47,500 bases of DNA from Symbiodinium natans (taxonomy: Eukaryota > Sar > Dinophyceae > Suessiales > Symbiodiniaceae). The notes below the pieces were generated by a model. It was not told the origin of the DNA and made no database searches. It was given only the letters and a program-made list of their open reading frames with translations. Position 1 is the stretch's first letter; every line of letters begins with the position of its first letter. Location of the stretch: contig CAJNDS010002349.1 of the NCBI GenBank assembly GCA_905221605.1, positions 322,501 to 370,000 on the forward strand. The letters run 5' to 3'. Shown piece after piece: positions 1 to 10,869 of this stretch. A program made the position numbers and the translations under genes.

Positions 1-130
1 GCTCTCCCATGCATCTCCTCGGTGCGAGGGATGACTTAAGCGTAGGCATTCTACGCGCAAGAAGACAGCAGCCCTCCCTCCGATCTATGATTATCTTGCC
101 ATACATTCATTTGTAGCTATGACTACGACG

Positions 131-595
131 CTACGACACTACGACCACTACGACACACTTGGACACTGCTGAGCACCGGTCGGCTTCCATGGCCTCTCTG
201 CCCCGGGACATCTGACGGCACGTGCAGAAGCCAATTGTTAAGAGGACGAGCGCGACCACAGCGGAGCCAATCACGGTGGCCAGGATCCAAGGGGTGTCGG
301 TGGCAGGTTCCACCAAAACTGTGGGCTGCGAGGGTGCTGCTTGCAAGTCCGATACGCAGGGCCATTCTGATGGACCCCAGGACCATCCTTGTGTCTCGTT
401 TCTCGAGCTCGTCGAGCTACCCGGGCAGTTTAAGTTGCAGAGCATTTGATTTTCCAGCGCTGCACATTCCCCTGAAAAATTCTCGCCCATTCTGCACATG
501 GCCTCCTCCACGCAGCGCACGACGCAGCGTGTTGTCAAACACAAACACATGTCGTGGGCAGTGACCTTAGCGCGCAAATCTAGCGCAATCCGCAC
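131..595 (-). CDS. Putative 3' exon of a cysteine-rich single-pass membrane protein
   Basis: The open frame encodes a cysteine-rich stretch with spaced CVVRC, MC, EC, LC and NC motifs. It is followed by a Ser/Thr/Pro-rich linker, then a clear transmembrane segment of about 23 residues starting TPWILATVIG and ending near TIGFC, then a basic stop-transfer stretch (CRQMSRGRE) and a short cytoplasmic tail. This is the layout of a type I surface protein with an extracellular disulfide-rich ectodomain. The true exon borders are unknown. The N-terminal 15 or so residues of the frame look intronic, and the run of valines at the end comes from an imperfect TAG/TCG microsatellite. The exon at 720-926 is probably the preceding one. 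The family is not recognised. An ORF arising by chance remains possible, but the cysteine spacing plus TM plus basic tail argue against it. Confidence 0.4.
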   Translation of the reverse strand: MRIALDLRAKVTAHDMCLCLTTRCVVRCVEEAMCRMGENFSGECAALENQMLCNLNCPGSSTSSRNETQGWSWGPSEWPCVSDLQAAPSQPTVLVEPATDTPWILATVIGSAVVALVLLTIGFCTCRQMSRGREAMEADRCSAVSKCVVVVVVS

Positions 596-719
596 CGCCC
601 GCAGGCGCCAGAAGCCAGACCAAACCCAAACCGGCGCATTACAACTAATTACGACGTACTACGACTGTTATGGGCTGCCTTCGCTTCAAATTTGCAAAAA
701 AATTGGACGTTGCTAATGT

Positions 720-926
720 TTGCAAAAGATGACCAGGCATGGCATCGGGTGTAACTAAGCCGCCGGCATTCATAACAAAGGTGGCGCGGCAGTGCTCCAT
801 GTAGCTCGTGGTTTGCAGACACGTGCAGTCATGCAGACAGTCGACATAGGCCTGCTGAGAGCCCCCCACGCATCCACTCATGGCATCCAAAGACAGGAAA
901 ACACAAGCATCATGTTCGATCCGCAA
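720..926 (-). CDS. Putative upstream cysteine-rich exon of the same membrane protein
   Basis: The frame encodes a compact Cys-rich segment (SGC, VDC, HDCTC, EHC) typical of a small disulfide-bonded extracellular module, ending near DAMPGHLLQ. A CGCAG acceptor lies just upstream of the frame (near 940 on the minus strand), consistent with an exon start. It lies about 125 bases upstream of the exon with the transmembrane helix and on the same strand, so the two plausibly splice together. Introns and exon ends were not proven. Confidence 0.33.
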
Positions 927-930
927 AGAC

Positions 931-3230
931 TGCGGGTGTCAACCGAACATGACTGCATGACAGATGGTCACACGGTCAGGCAAGGTCTGGTTTGTACCTG
1001 CAATCCAAATCACGTTGCCGTGAGAGTCGAGGTTGTTGCAAACGCCAGGGGCCCTCGGATCTTTATCACAAAGCTACGCAGACCTTAAGTATTTGGGCGG
1101 GGTGGCGATTTGCCGTTGTAAGCAAAGGCAACTTCTGTCGTTGACGTGCGCAGCAAAAACCCCACATAGTGCTTAACCCGACAATATTCAGCCGATGTGC
1201 ATTGCGGTTCGCAGTTCGGCGGTCTTGACTTGCTACGGGGCTACGTGCTTCTGCACGCATGACCCTCACAACAGACGCAAAATCTGAACAATGTGTTTCA
1301 AGCCGCGCGATTCGCTTGACGACTGCAGGGATGTCAAGTCTAACCAAAACTTTTTGGGCTGGGCCATTTAGGGTTTTACAGCTTGATGGGGTTTGGGCCA
1401 TTACGAGCCTTGGAAACAGGGGTCGGGTCTCAAGGCGTGATGGGTGAACAAAGGCTGTGAGAACAAAGACACCAAACACCCCAGGCCTCCCAACCAGAAA
1501 TCCCATGGCGAGGGATGCAAGATGGATTCGTGGGGTGGGAACCGCTGTGTCAAGAAGGCTGTGACAGAAGACCCGATCGGGGTTAACTTGTTCTTGTGGC
1601 CCCTTTCGTTAGTGGTGTGCGCCGGGTGGGCGTGGTGTTCTCTATGATGTTCTAGTAGGAAGACCTCCATTCTCGCTGTGTTTTCATGGGAAAACCTCTG
1701 TTAGTAGTAGGAAAACCTAGATTGTCTTGCCTCGGATTTCTCGACATTTCTTGAGATTTCTTGAGTTTCTCTTAGGTCCCATCCTTCCAACAACCCCAGC
1801 TTGAACACACAAACCCTGCACACCCAACGTACCGAAGTCGCTACATGCGCCTCAAACCCATGCAAACTCATGCACATGGCCATGATGGTCCTGATTGTGA
1901 TGTGAGTAAGAGTAGTTGGCCTTCACTGTTCTGCCTTCGCACTAGCCCACGGCTCCCAATCCTGAACCCCTGCAAACCTCCCAAAGCCTTCAATCAATGA
2001 GCGAAAGAGGCTTGGAATCTCGAACGGAACTTAAAGCTATATGCTCAACCATGATTCCAAAGGCCTCCGATCGCCGAATTTTGAAAACCTAGACTCAACC
2101 ACAAAGCGTGCGCCCTTTAAGTTGGAGCTGTGTCTCCCTATCCCAGAGGTCAACCTCACAGTCAGAGAGGTCCTCCACGCTGGGAATCCCGTAGCCCACC
2201 TGGCCCGGGTGATTGGCTGGAGGGGCTGAGATTCGCATGTTCGCATCTCGGTGAACACACTGCGAACAAGGTCGAGAAGCACACGAAAACTCAAATGTCG
2301 CGGTGGAGAAATGCCTGCTACGTATCAGCGTGAAAAACAAGCCTGCATGATTTCGGGCTCCCTTCATGCACGGTTTCGGTTACCGAGACCAACATTCCTT
2401 CCGATGCCGTGCCTTGACCCCGAGCCCGTCCAGCCCATGCATGCTAAAAACAGGGTGCTGGAGAGAAATTCTCCGCTGGGGTGTCGAACTTTCGTCCCGC
2501 GCACACAGCGACGGGATGAGTTTAGTACTGCTCAGGGTCTCTAGAACGATTCGGTGCCATATGCTGTGTTGCACTTCTCCCACCCGGGAAAGAAGACTGC
2601 CTTGAGCCTCTGCTGCTTCTCCACAGCCGTGCATACCAGGTCGAACCAGCGCTTGTACCAGATACATCCCCAGGAGGCTGTTCGCCCCATCTTCTCCCAC
2701 TGCTCTACAGCTTTGTAGCTTCTTCCTTCTCTTCATCGGTTGCATCTTGACGGATGGGGACCGCGTTCATTGCAGCAGCTTTCTCCCCGTGCTCCTTGAT
2801 TCTGTCGTCCGTGTAAGGTGCCTTGAGGACTGAGAGGTAGCCGAACGTTCTGAAGTCTCGTTCGCCATAAATCCGTGAACAGCAGCACTTCCCCGGATTC
2901 TGGGGATCATCCGCTTCCTCAAACCTCAGGATCAGAACGACTTGAGAGATGCGAAACCTGGGCAAACTTTTTCGATAGAACCCAAGGGGGCTTGCTGCTT
3001 GAGACGTGATGAATTGCTCGAGACTTCAAGACAGGCAGGCAGGCAGGCAGGCAGGTAGGCAGGTGGGCATGTAGTCCATGACATGGAGCGTGCAATGGAC
3101 GGACGGGTGAATGGATACAGTAGATGGTTGCCCATTTGTTCGCGCCGTTGATTGTATATGTTCACAGGGTAGCTACGCACAAACGTAGTTGACCTACTCA
3201 TGCATTTCAATTTGTGTCACTCGACCGGAA
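931..3230. other. No gene recognised
   Basis: I see only short, overlapping frames on both strands with no recognisable domain. The only clear structure is a short CAGG microsatellite at about 3033-3065. Host exons shorter than I can recognise may be hidden here. Confidence 0.5.
3033..3065. repeat. CAGG microsatellite
   Basis: About seven tandem copies of a 4-base CAGG/TAGG unit, slightly degenerate at the right end. Confidence 0.85.
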
Positions 3231-3239
3231 CAGTTCGGA

Positions 3240-3510
3240 GGTTGTTGCTTTGCAGGACATTATATCGGAATTAATAATTAGAATAGGATTTTGGGGTATA
3301 TTATGGTATTTCTATAAGGAAGCCTAAGGAATAACATTGGCAATCATTCCATGTAAGACCAGGACCTGACCTGAGGTCGGGTCCGCTGGGGAGCAGAGGA
3401 AGACACAGGCCACCGAGTCAAGGTGAAACTCCTACCGGAAAGGAGTTTGGATGATGGGATAGGGGTTTTGGGGTATACTGTACCATATAGGGAATAAGAC
3501 GAATATTGTG
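3240..3510. repeat. AT-rich island with a degenerate internal duplication
   Basis: This stretch is clearly richer in A+T than its surroundings. It holds two related segments, each with the phrase TTTTGGGGTATA, near 3290 and near 3467. The first continues into TATAAGGAAGCCTAAGGAATAA and the second into ATATAGGGAATAAGACGAA, so they look like an old direct duplication about 175 bases apart. No coding frame is supported. Confidence 0.4.
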
Positions 3511-3876
3511 GGTTGGAGGCCGAAGGAACAAGATGCCCAAAGGATCCCCAATTCAGGATCTAACCGGATTTCGTCAGGCGGCTCTCGTGTTTAGCAATTC
3601 TGGGCCGATGGTTTTAGAACTTAAGGCGTGGGTAGGGGTATTGTGTCATTAAGATCTACTCATGGCTTCTGCACCCAAATTGGCACTTCGTACCCATACT
3701 TAGCAAACCTGCAGCGGTATCTAGCTGCCACTGCAGCTGCTCGTTAGCAAACCTGCAGTTCGGTCATTGCCAATTCACAGGTCTACATTCCACCCCCCTC
3801 GATTCTAGTTTCTGTTCGTTGTTACAAGTCGAAAAGTAGAAGCAGAGAATTAAAATTGAGAATGGAGAATAATCTT

Positions 3877-3992
3877 GGGGGGGGTTGGGGGGGCGCAGCC
3901 CCCCCCCTTCGCCTTCCCCTTCGAAGCCCTTGAAGCCCCCCTGCGCCCCCCCTTCGAAGCCCTTCAAGCCCTTGAAGCCCCCCTTCGAAGTC
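3877..3992 (-). repeat. G/C-rich hairpin repeat unit followed by TTCGAAGCCC tandem repeats
   Basis: Bases 3877-3910 are a G-run, TT, G-run, CGCAG, C-run structure. This is the reverse complement of the G-run/CTGCG/C-run core found repeatedly at 17757-18266 and 29003-29162. It is followed by degenerate copies of a roughly 20-base unit containing TTCGAAGCCCTTGAAGCCC. It can fold into a strong G:C hairpin. It is a dispersed repeat, not a gene. Confidence 0.6.
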
Positions 3993-4147
3993 CTCTTGGG
4001 CCTGACGTCATCCAGAACTCCACAACTCTTGCACAATACCTAGAATAGTTGGGGACAATAAGGGGGCACTAGTACTTTTTCGATAAGCCACAGCTTGAGG
4101 TCGGCCCTCTCCGGTGAGTGTTGAGGATCTGGGCTTCGAGTTTTCGC

Positions 4148-4205
4148 GCGGGATTAGGTTTAGGGTTTAGGGCATTTAGGGTTTGGGGATTAGGGTCTAG
4201 GCCTG
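4148..4205. repeat. Short degenerate TTTAGGG interstitial telomere-like tract
   Basis: Several TTTAGGG and TTAGGG heptamer-like units occur in a row on the plus strand, diverged at the right end. The same unit forms the long tracts at 18589-18774 and 27410-27640. Confidence 0.6.
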
Positions 4206-7200
4206 GGTTCACGCCACCTCTGAACAAGTAGAAACCCTGCGCAACCTGTACACCAGTCAAAAGCACGAGCTCCTTCACCAAAGCTTCCCAGCCTCTGCGG
4301 TGGAAGGCTTCCAGAGCTCTTGGCTCACTCAAAAAGAACGTGGGGTACAGGGCTTGCAACGGGGCTTCGACGGCGCAGTTCGTAACCAAAGGTGTTGCAC
4401 GACTTCGCCTGTGGGCCGTCCCCGGATGATCTTGCAATGCGGATTTGTGAGTTTAGATCTCGGATACAGTTTGAAACCTCAGCATGCCGCGAAACCCCAG
4501 AACCCGACGTCCTGCACCCTGTGAACCCAAGGACCGGCCTGCTGCATACTTTCCCGGGAAGGAAATCCAGCAGGCTTTGGCATCATCCCGGATGTGCCCA
4601 TGGTAGCTAGGGTCGATTTCCTTCGACTCAGCAATAGCGGCTTCCTGTTGAGCAGGTGCTGCAGTTAGGCAAGCAGAGGATTCTGGCACCGAACCCGAAA
4701 ACCCGAACTGACGTTGAGACAACCACTTCCCGGCAAGCTCGATATTTCTGCGAGTTGTCTGCGATTTCTCCATGATTTTGTTGCGAATTTGGCGGTGATG
4801 TTCCTTTGCGTGTGTTCAGGGCTGGGCTCAGGATTCGGCCGTGTTATGGCTGCGCAACTCACATCCGAATCACAGCCGGCCCCTGTGTTCTAGGACCCAA
4901 CTTTGACTTGAATTCGTGCTGCTGGGGACGAGCACTCCAAAACCACAACAGAATCACAGCCAACAAACGGTGGAATGACCATCAGATCAAAGCGGCAGCA
5001 GCATGGCTCCATGAACACGCAGGGAATTTCACCCGCGAGCAGAATAGCTAAATACTGGCAACTGCTGCCAGTACGTTGATGCACGCGCGAAACATGCCTC
5101 TGGGCCGGGTCCGGCGAACAACTCAGGCTGATCCGTTCCGTCCCGAAACGGACATTAACAAGAAAGAAGCGCAAGCCGCCAGAAAGAGACTAGAGCATTT
5201 GCTTAAAGCGAGCATTTGCGAAAGAACAAAGAGACATTACAGAACTGAATCACCAATGTATCACAGAGAAAGCACAGAAATTGTGGTAACCGTCATGATT
5301 CCCGGAGGTTGCCTTGCCGAGCAATCTCAAGACCTGCTCAAAACTAACGAGGCCTCAAGAGGTGGCACTGCTCTCAACCCGATCAAAAGCCAATAACAAC
5401 AGGCTATTAGAGCCACCATCCATTTCCATTTCTCCGACAGAACCTAAATCCTAAGCTCTAAAACCAAAATAGTTATTAGCAGAACCCCGAACCTAAACCC
5501 TCAACCAAACTTGCCGAGGCCTAAGCCCTAAAACAACAAAAGTTTTGCTCAAAGCTTCTCTGAGCTTCTCCCTTGAGGCTCAGGATCAGGGTCGCAATGC
5601 CATTGTCAGCAGCCCCGAGCCTTGGGCCCTGGCATGCCCTGGCCCCATCTCCCAAGCCCTCTTCACCCGCCTTTTGGAGACCACGGAAGTTCGCATTCAC
5701 GAACTGCTGTGGCTGCTGTGAAAGGGGTTCTCTGGGATTCTCCCTTAAGTCAGGACCACCAAAACTACCAGAAAGGAGGTTTGGATACAAGGTCGCGTTG
5801 CCATCACATCTTTGTAGCTGAGAACGAGTGTCTCCAGCTGTGAGCAATTTGCTAGCAAAGACGACTCCGACGACTCCGTTACCATCACCCGTTTGCCAAA
5901 TTGCAGCTGTGAACAATTTACGAGCAGGAGGTTAGGAGGCTTCGATTCCTTGCAACACCGACTCCCGACCCCGTGCTGCGCAGCCTGGATGTGTCTGGAT
6001 GTGGTTGCGGGTAACAGGCGGAAAGGAAGTGCGCGCGGCGCAAACCCTGTTTTTGTTCGCTTGCGCAAGCGTCTTTACGGGATGCGTGCGGCACATGCCT
6101 TTGTGAGAGCTCTACACTCAGAAATCACAACGCGCAACCAGCGAACATCTAATGGCTGCTGCTCTCTCTCTCGCTCTCTCAATCTCTCTCTAGTCTCTCT
6201 CTAGTCTCTCTCAGTGTTTCTCAGTCTCTCTCAGTCTCTCTCAGTCGCCCCACGCAAGGCTCGGAGCTCGCGGAAGATGAGCTGAAGCTCCTAGGGGACG
6301 ATGGAGGATTTGACTGATCAGAGCGGAGTGACTTGACTTCGAAATCCAGGCTCCTCCAGCATGACCCCAAAACCGAAAGCAGCTGTGGGGAGATGCGTTG
6401 GTTTGGATGCCCTTGCCCGTGATCCGAATTTGGACAGCTCGGAATCGTAAGCCGAAACTGCGCAAGCCCACGTATAATGCGACAGCAACAACAAATTCGC
6501 CGCACAAGCGAAAAAGTGTCTGACGGAAGCCGAGCGCACACGGAAAAGCCGTACGCGCTTTTTCACAACCAAAGCGACTAAGGCTGCGCGATGTTCAGCA
6601 TGCTACTTGGTGAGCTGCTGGCTTTTAACGGCCAGCGACTTGGCTATGCCCTGAAGCAGTTCGCCACTGCTACGAAGCCACCGTCGCCGAACCGCCACTA
6701 TACTAGCTCTGTATGGCCCACCGCGCGACCTTTGGTCATCCAGATTTCGGTTTGAGAGCACACCTCCTGCACCAGGTGCGATTGCTACGCGCTTGGTCTG
6801 AAGGGTTTGCAGCTTCCTTTACCTTGCTATAAGCTCACGAAACCTTGCGAAGCTAGCGCAGCTCCCTCGCAAGAGCTCGCTCGCAAGAGTCTTTCAGGGC
6901 CACGCCCTTCAAAAATGGATGCTCTGCTTTTTGGGAGAACTTGGCTTGGCAGAATACTCAAGAACAGCACGCTTTTGCAGTGACAGTTCGCCCAAGTTTG
7001 CCCCAGAGTCTGTAATTTGCAGACTGCCGCATGGCTTCGGCCACTTGGCACTCGCTAGGGGGACAGGGCCTCTTTGGTCGCCTTCGGCGGGTTTCAAAAA
7101 GGGACCCCTCTCATGCAACTCTCTAAAAGTCAGGCCCAGGCGGTCAGGGGAAGACCGTCATGTCCATGTCCAACCGACGGGTCGCTCCAAGCAAGCCTCC

Positions 7201-7480
7201 GGGCGGTTTCGTTACTTGGCTTACTTGGCTTTTTTGGTTGCCTGCACATCGCTCGCCAAATCGGGCTTAAAGAAGCATCGTGTTCATCACACCTGCGTTC
7301 ACATTCGGATCTCGCACAAAAGACCGCAGTGAGGTGTCTCCACACCAAGGCAACCCGTGTTGCAGTCGTGCGACGTTGACAGGTAAAGCCGCTCAATGCC
7401 TCAAGCGAAGCTCAGCTCTACCCAGGAGAGTAGGGCCAATGCTTGCCGCCCTGAACCCTGCAATGACACCATCTGTTCTG
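4206..7480. other. No gene recognised
   Basis: No domain-bearing frame was found. Degenerate CCTAAA-type (reverse telomere-like) words occur around 5440-5535. A TCTC-rich simple repeat lies at 6157-6246. Two similar words, CAGCTGTGAGCAATTTGC near 5837 and CAGCTGTGAACAATTTAC near 5904, form a small direct repeat. Confidence 0.45.
6157..6246. repeat. TCTC-rich microsatellite
   Basis: A pyrimidine run built of TCTCTC units interrupted by CAGT and TAGT words, with the sub-repeat TCTCTCTCAGT/TAGT occurring several times. Confidence 0.8.
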
Positions 7481-7489
7481 CGGGAAAGG

Positions 7490-8005
7490 CGCAACGGAAG
7501 CCTGGATTCCACCGGGGCGGATCCAAACTTCACATCTGCCATTGCTGAACTCGATCCCTACGCAAGCAGCGACCTGGACATGGAGCCCGCGAGATGTCAC
7601 TCGAGATTGCACCACGTGACAACGTGAAAAAAACCTTTGTCGACGTGTGTGCAGTGAACGTGCAGGCATGTGCAGGCGCGCGCAGATGCCGGTGAATGCA
7701 GTTGCGTCCGCATGCTTCGCGCCTGCGTGCACTCGATCTGACAGTCGCCAAGATTCCGGACACCTGCCGATGAAGCATCGCTCAAACTGTCAATCGCAGT
7801 CCATGTGCATCGTAAGCACGTGCGCTCTTCAATCTGCGATATGTTCGGATCACAGAGGCTGAGATTGGAACCGTCGGCTCATATTTTGGCTATATAGTGT
7901 GCCCCCACCTGAGATGGCCACATAGTTGGCCGGCGCGTTGTCGGAAGCCGATGCTCCGCGGCACGCGCGGTTGATGCCACCGTCCACTGCTTCGAAAAGT
8001 GTTGC
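7490..8005 (-). CDS. PAN/Apple-like domain exons, copy 1 (partial, diverged)
   Basis: Two exon-like pieces on the minus strand match the ends of a repeated cysteine domain. At 7907-8005 the frame reads EAVDGGINRACRGASASDN; at 7490-7573 it reads CVGIEFSNGRCEVWIRPGG and then IQAS. The same signature (VDGG, RACRGA, DN, then CVGIEYS, RCEVW, RP, GIQAS) is found in the two copies at 8280-8794 and 10330-10844. The cysteine order resembles PAN/Apple domains, which are extracellular disulfide modules that bind proteins or sugars. The family call is from memory of dinoflagellate proteins with this signature and was not tested by a search. The middle exon (CKEEC) was not found in this copy. Confidence 0.45.
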
Positions 8006-8126
8006 GCTCATCCTTCCAGCACGGAGGATTCTTAGAAAGGACAAAGCCAGAATCAAGTTTGGAAAATTTCAGCAGAGAGCGGTGCACAATGCATGGGCCG
8101 AATGACAGCAAGCGCTCACTCTACTA

Positions 8127-8819
8127 ACAGCTCGGCCGAAACTGTCCCCGCCAGCGAACAGCCTGACACCCAACAAGAGATTAAGGAGCCTCACCCGAGA
8201 GTGGGGAGGGAGGGCGGGGGTCATCATGGGAAGAGAGATCTTGCCGCTTGGGAGACCTGGTGGTCGTGGTCGTGGTGGCAAGAGGCGAAGCGTAGCTCAG
8301 GCATGTGAAGCCAGCCTGGGCAAAGTGTGACATCTTGACCCGAAAGCGCGAGAGCTGTGCTTTGTGCCGTTGTGCCTTGTACAGTTTGGAAGGTGCCTTA
8401 AGCCTGCCAAGGTGCCAGGTGGACGGAAGCCTGGATGCCTTCTGGCCGAGTCCAGACTTCACAACGGCTAGCACTGTACTCGATGCCGACACACGCCTGA
8501 GCACCAGAGCATATGGCAACACGTAGTCACGTGGCGTCGTGGTGAAACAGCAAGCAGCACTTAAGCTTCGTATGGAGCAGGGGGTCCTCTGTGCGGATGC
8601 ACTCCTCTTTGCAAGCCAGAAGTGATGCCGCCGATATCACCTGAGGGCTGGCAGCGGCTTGCAGTATCTGATCAGCCAAAACCAGCTGCTGCCAACGCGG
8701 CATTGTAGTAGCTGGCGCTGTTGTCCCCGGCCCCCGCCCCGCGGCAGGCACGGTCAGCTCCCCCATCCACAGGCGCGAACCTCGGAATGCTAAGCGCTCT
8801 GAAAAAGCGCGCTCGGTTC
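8127..8819. repeat. 693-bp segmental duplication, left copy
   Basis: This segment matches 10177-10869 at a constant offset of 2050 bases. I saw a single mismatch on reading it through (C at about 8745 versus G at about 10795). The sequences diverge abruptly at both ends. The copy carries a full set of PAN/Apple-like exons on the minus strand. Confidence 0.95.
8280..8794 (-). CDS. PAN/Apple-like domain exons, copy 2
   Basis: Four exon-like pieces run in order on the minus strand. They are 8699-8794 (FAPVDGGADRACRGAGAGDN then SASYY), 8584-8646 (VISAASLLACKEECIRTE), 8420-8503 (CVGIEYSASRCEVWTRPEG then IQAS) and 8280-8330 (FAQAGFTCLSY, followed by a Thr-rich linker). Together they give the cysteine order of a PAN/Apple module: RAC, CKEEC, CVGIEY, RCEVW, FTCL. 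The pieces lie in different frames and are presumably joined by short introns whose borders I did not fix. The Thr run after FTCLSY looks like a mucin-like spacer between modules. The likely product is a secreted or surface protein with several such modules. Confidence 0.5.
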
Positions 8820-10176
8820 GCATGTTCTATCTTGGAGCTTGCCCTTTTTCGCATTTACTTTGGCTGACTCGTGCAGGGCTGGCTGATTGTGTTCACGATA
8901 CGAAGTTCAGGATAGCATATGCGACATGACAGGTTCGGGACGGGATGGGGTGGGGCTGCGGTCAAGGCTCTTCTCCAGTTTAGGTATCAGGATTTCGAAA
9001 ACTTCCCATTGCTGCAGATGCAAGCTGTGACACAAGAAACCGTTTGTGATTGCGGGCATCCGTGAGTAGATTTTGATTGTCGGGGGTTTTCGGAATCCCG
9101 ACACCATAGATAGAATGTGCCGGCGAAACTTTGTCCAAAATCCGGATGGCTTCCCATCGAATAGGTTGAGGGTTTGGTGGCGGGGGGGGGGGGAAGGGGT
9201 GTACATGCCAAGTCAAGTTCTATCTGGGTGGTTTCCGCCGAACGCTGCACCCAACTCGTGCCAGTCCAGCCTGCGCAGCTCATGCGTCAATGCCCTCAGC
9301 CTCAACCCAATATTCTATGGTGTCGGCTCGGTTGTGTGGCCACCGCCTCCTAGATGAGGAACCCCGCCATTTTACAACAAACGCTCCTGGCGGAGAGCTT
9401 GCCGAGGAGCCCTGGATGTTCGTTGAAACCCGAAGGTGAAGCCGGTGAAGCTGCATGGCACAAGTCCGAGGTGTTTTTGCGTGGCTTCCCGTGTTCGTGG
9501 TCTTCGGGGTGAGCTTCTTTGCGGATTCGGGGTATCGGGCATGGCCAAACCCGTAGAGATAGAAAAGTCATTCTACCCATGGGTTCGGCCATGCCCGAGG
9601 CATATTTCCATCTATGGGTTGGGGCTTGGGGGGTTCCAAAGAAGTAAAAAAGTTTCAGAGGAGCTTCGGCGAAGGAAAAGGTAACTCTAGCAAAGTAGTG
9701 AACGCTGACTAAAGATATGCCTTCTATCGCAAGGTCTCGTGCAGGCACCGGAAGTTGCTTCCTGAATTCAGGAACCCGACCAGGAAGAACCACATTGTGG
9801 AGCAGGCCGCCCCCGGAAAGAGCAGTGACTGACTCGGAGATGCACAATGAACCGAAAAACACGGAAACCAGCCGAGTCCTCGGGCCGTAGGTGTTGGGGC
9901 AGCATCAAGCAGGTATACCCCACCTTTCATCCCTGCCCAGCCACGTGATGCAGCTTACGCCCCTTTATTTGGTAGTTGCTCTGAAGGGGTGCCCCCTAAC
10001 CGTCGTGTCCTGGTGCGGGTGGTGCACGAGCAGGGGGCTTGGGGGCGACCATCGGGGGCGGACAAAACGCTTTCCCCTCCCTCCCGCCCCCTTCCTCCAA
10101 CCCTGTCGGCGAGGTGGTGTGGCAGTCACATACAATTCTCCATAGCATTTGCAAGACCTCATCAAGCATGGCTAGC
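8820..10176. other. Spacer between duplicated PAN-exon copies; no gene recognised
   Basis: No domain-bearing frame was found. The minus-strand frame at 9350-9862 (170 codons) has no recognisable motif and is probably chance. A hairpin-forming inverted repeat lies at 9537-9596. A G-run marks 9180-9192. Confidence 0.45.
9537..9596. repeat. Inverted repeat able to form a long hairpin
   Basis: GGGCATGGCCAAACCC at 9537-9552 pairs with GGGTTCGGCCATGCCC at 9581-9596 (15 of 16 positions). Inside it GTAGA pairs with TCTAC, leaving a 4-base bulge and a loop of about 14 bases. The stem of about 21 pairs is the size of a microRNA-type precursor or a miniature inverted-repeat element. No flanking duplication was seen. 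Confidence 0.6.
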
Positions 10177-10869
10177 ACAGCTCGGCCGAAACTGTCCCCG
10201 CCAGCGAACAGCCTGACACCCAACAAGAGATTAAGGAGCCTCACCCGAGAGTGGGGAGGGAGGGCGGGGGTCATCATGGGAAGAGAGATCTTGCCGCTTG
10301 GGAGACCTGGTGGTCGTGGTCGTGGTGGCAAGAGGCGAAGCGTAGCTCAGGCATGTGAAGCCAGCCTGGGCAAAGTGTGACATCTTGACCCGAAAGCGCG
10401 AGAGCTGTGCTTTGTGCCGTTGTGCCTTGTACAGTTTGGAAGGTGCCTTAAGCCTGCCAAGGTGCCAGGTGGACGGAAGCCTGGATGCCTTCTGGCCGAG
10501 TCCAGACTTCACAACGGCTAGCACTGTACTCGATGCCGACACACGCCTGAGCACCAGAGCATATGGCAACACGTAGTCACGTGGCGTCGTGGTGAAACAG
10601 CAAGCAGCACTTAAGCTTCGTATGGAGCAGGGGGTCCTCTGTGCGGATGCACTCCTCTTTGCAAGCCAGAAGTGATGCCGCCGATATCACCTGAGGGCTG
10701 GCAGCGGCTTGCAGTATCTGATCAGCCAAAACCAGCTGCTGCCAACGCGGCATTGTAGTAGCTGGCGCTGTTGTCCCCGGCCCCGGCCCCGCGGCAGGCA
10801 CGGTCAGCTCCCCCATCCACAGGCGCGAACCTCGGAATGCTAAGCGCTCTGAAAAAGCGCGCTCGGTTC
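10177..10869. repeat. 693-bp segmental duplication, right copy
   Basis: Direct-orientation partner of 8127-8819, essentially identical, offset by 2050 bases. Flanks on both sides are unrelated between the copies. Confidence 0.95.
10330..10844 (-). CDS. PAN/Apple-like domain exons, copy 3
   Basis: These are the same four exon-like pieces as copy 2, shifted by 2050: 10749-10844 (VDGGADRACRGA), 10634-10696 (CKEEC), 10470-10553 (CVGIEYS, RCEVW) and 10330-10380 (FTCLSY). The near-identity means this module was duplicated very recently, either adding a domain to one gene or making a tandem gene copy. Sequence upstream of the duplication (above 10870) differs from that of copy 2, so the copies would splice to different 5' exons. 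Confidence 0.5.

Noticed and set aside
9350-9862. 170-codon minus-strand frame
   Set aside because: No motif, no paralogue in the window, and it runs through the hairpin repeat at 9537-9596.
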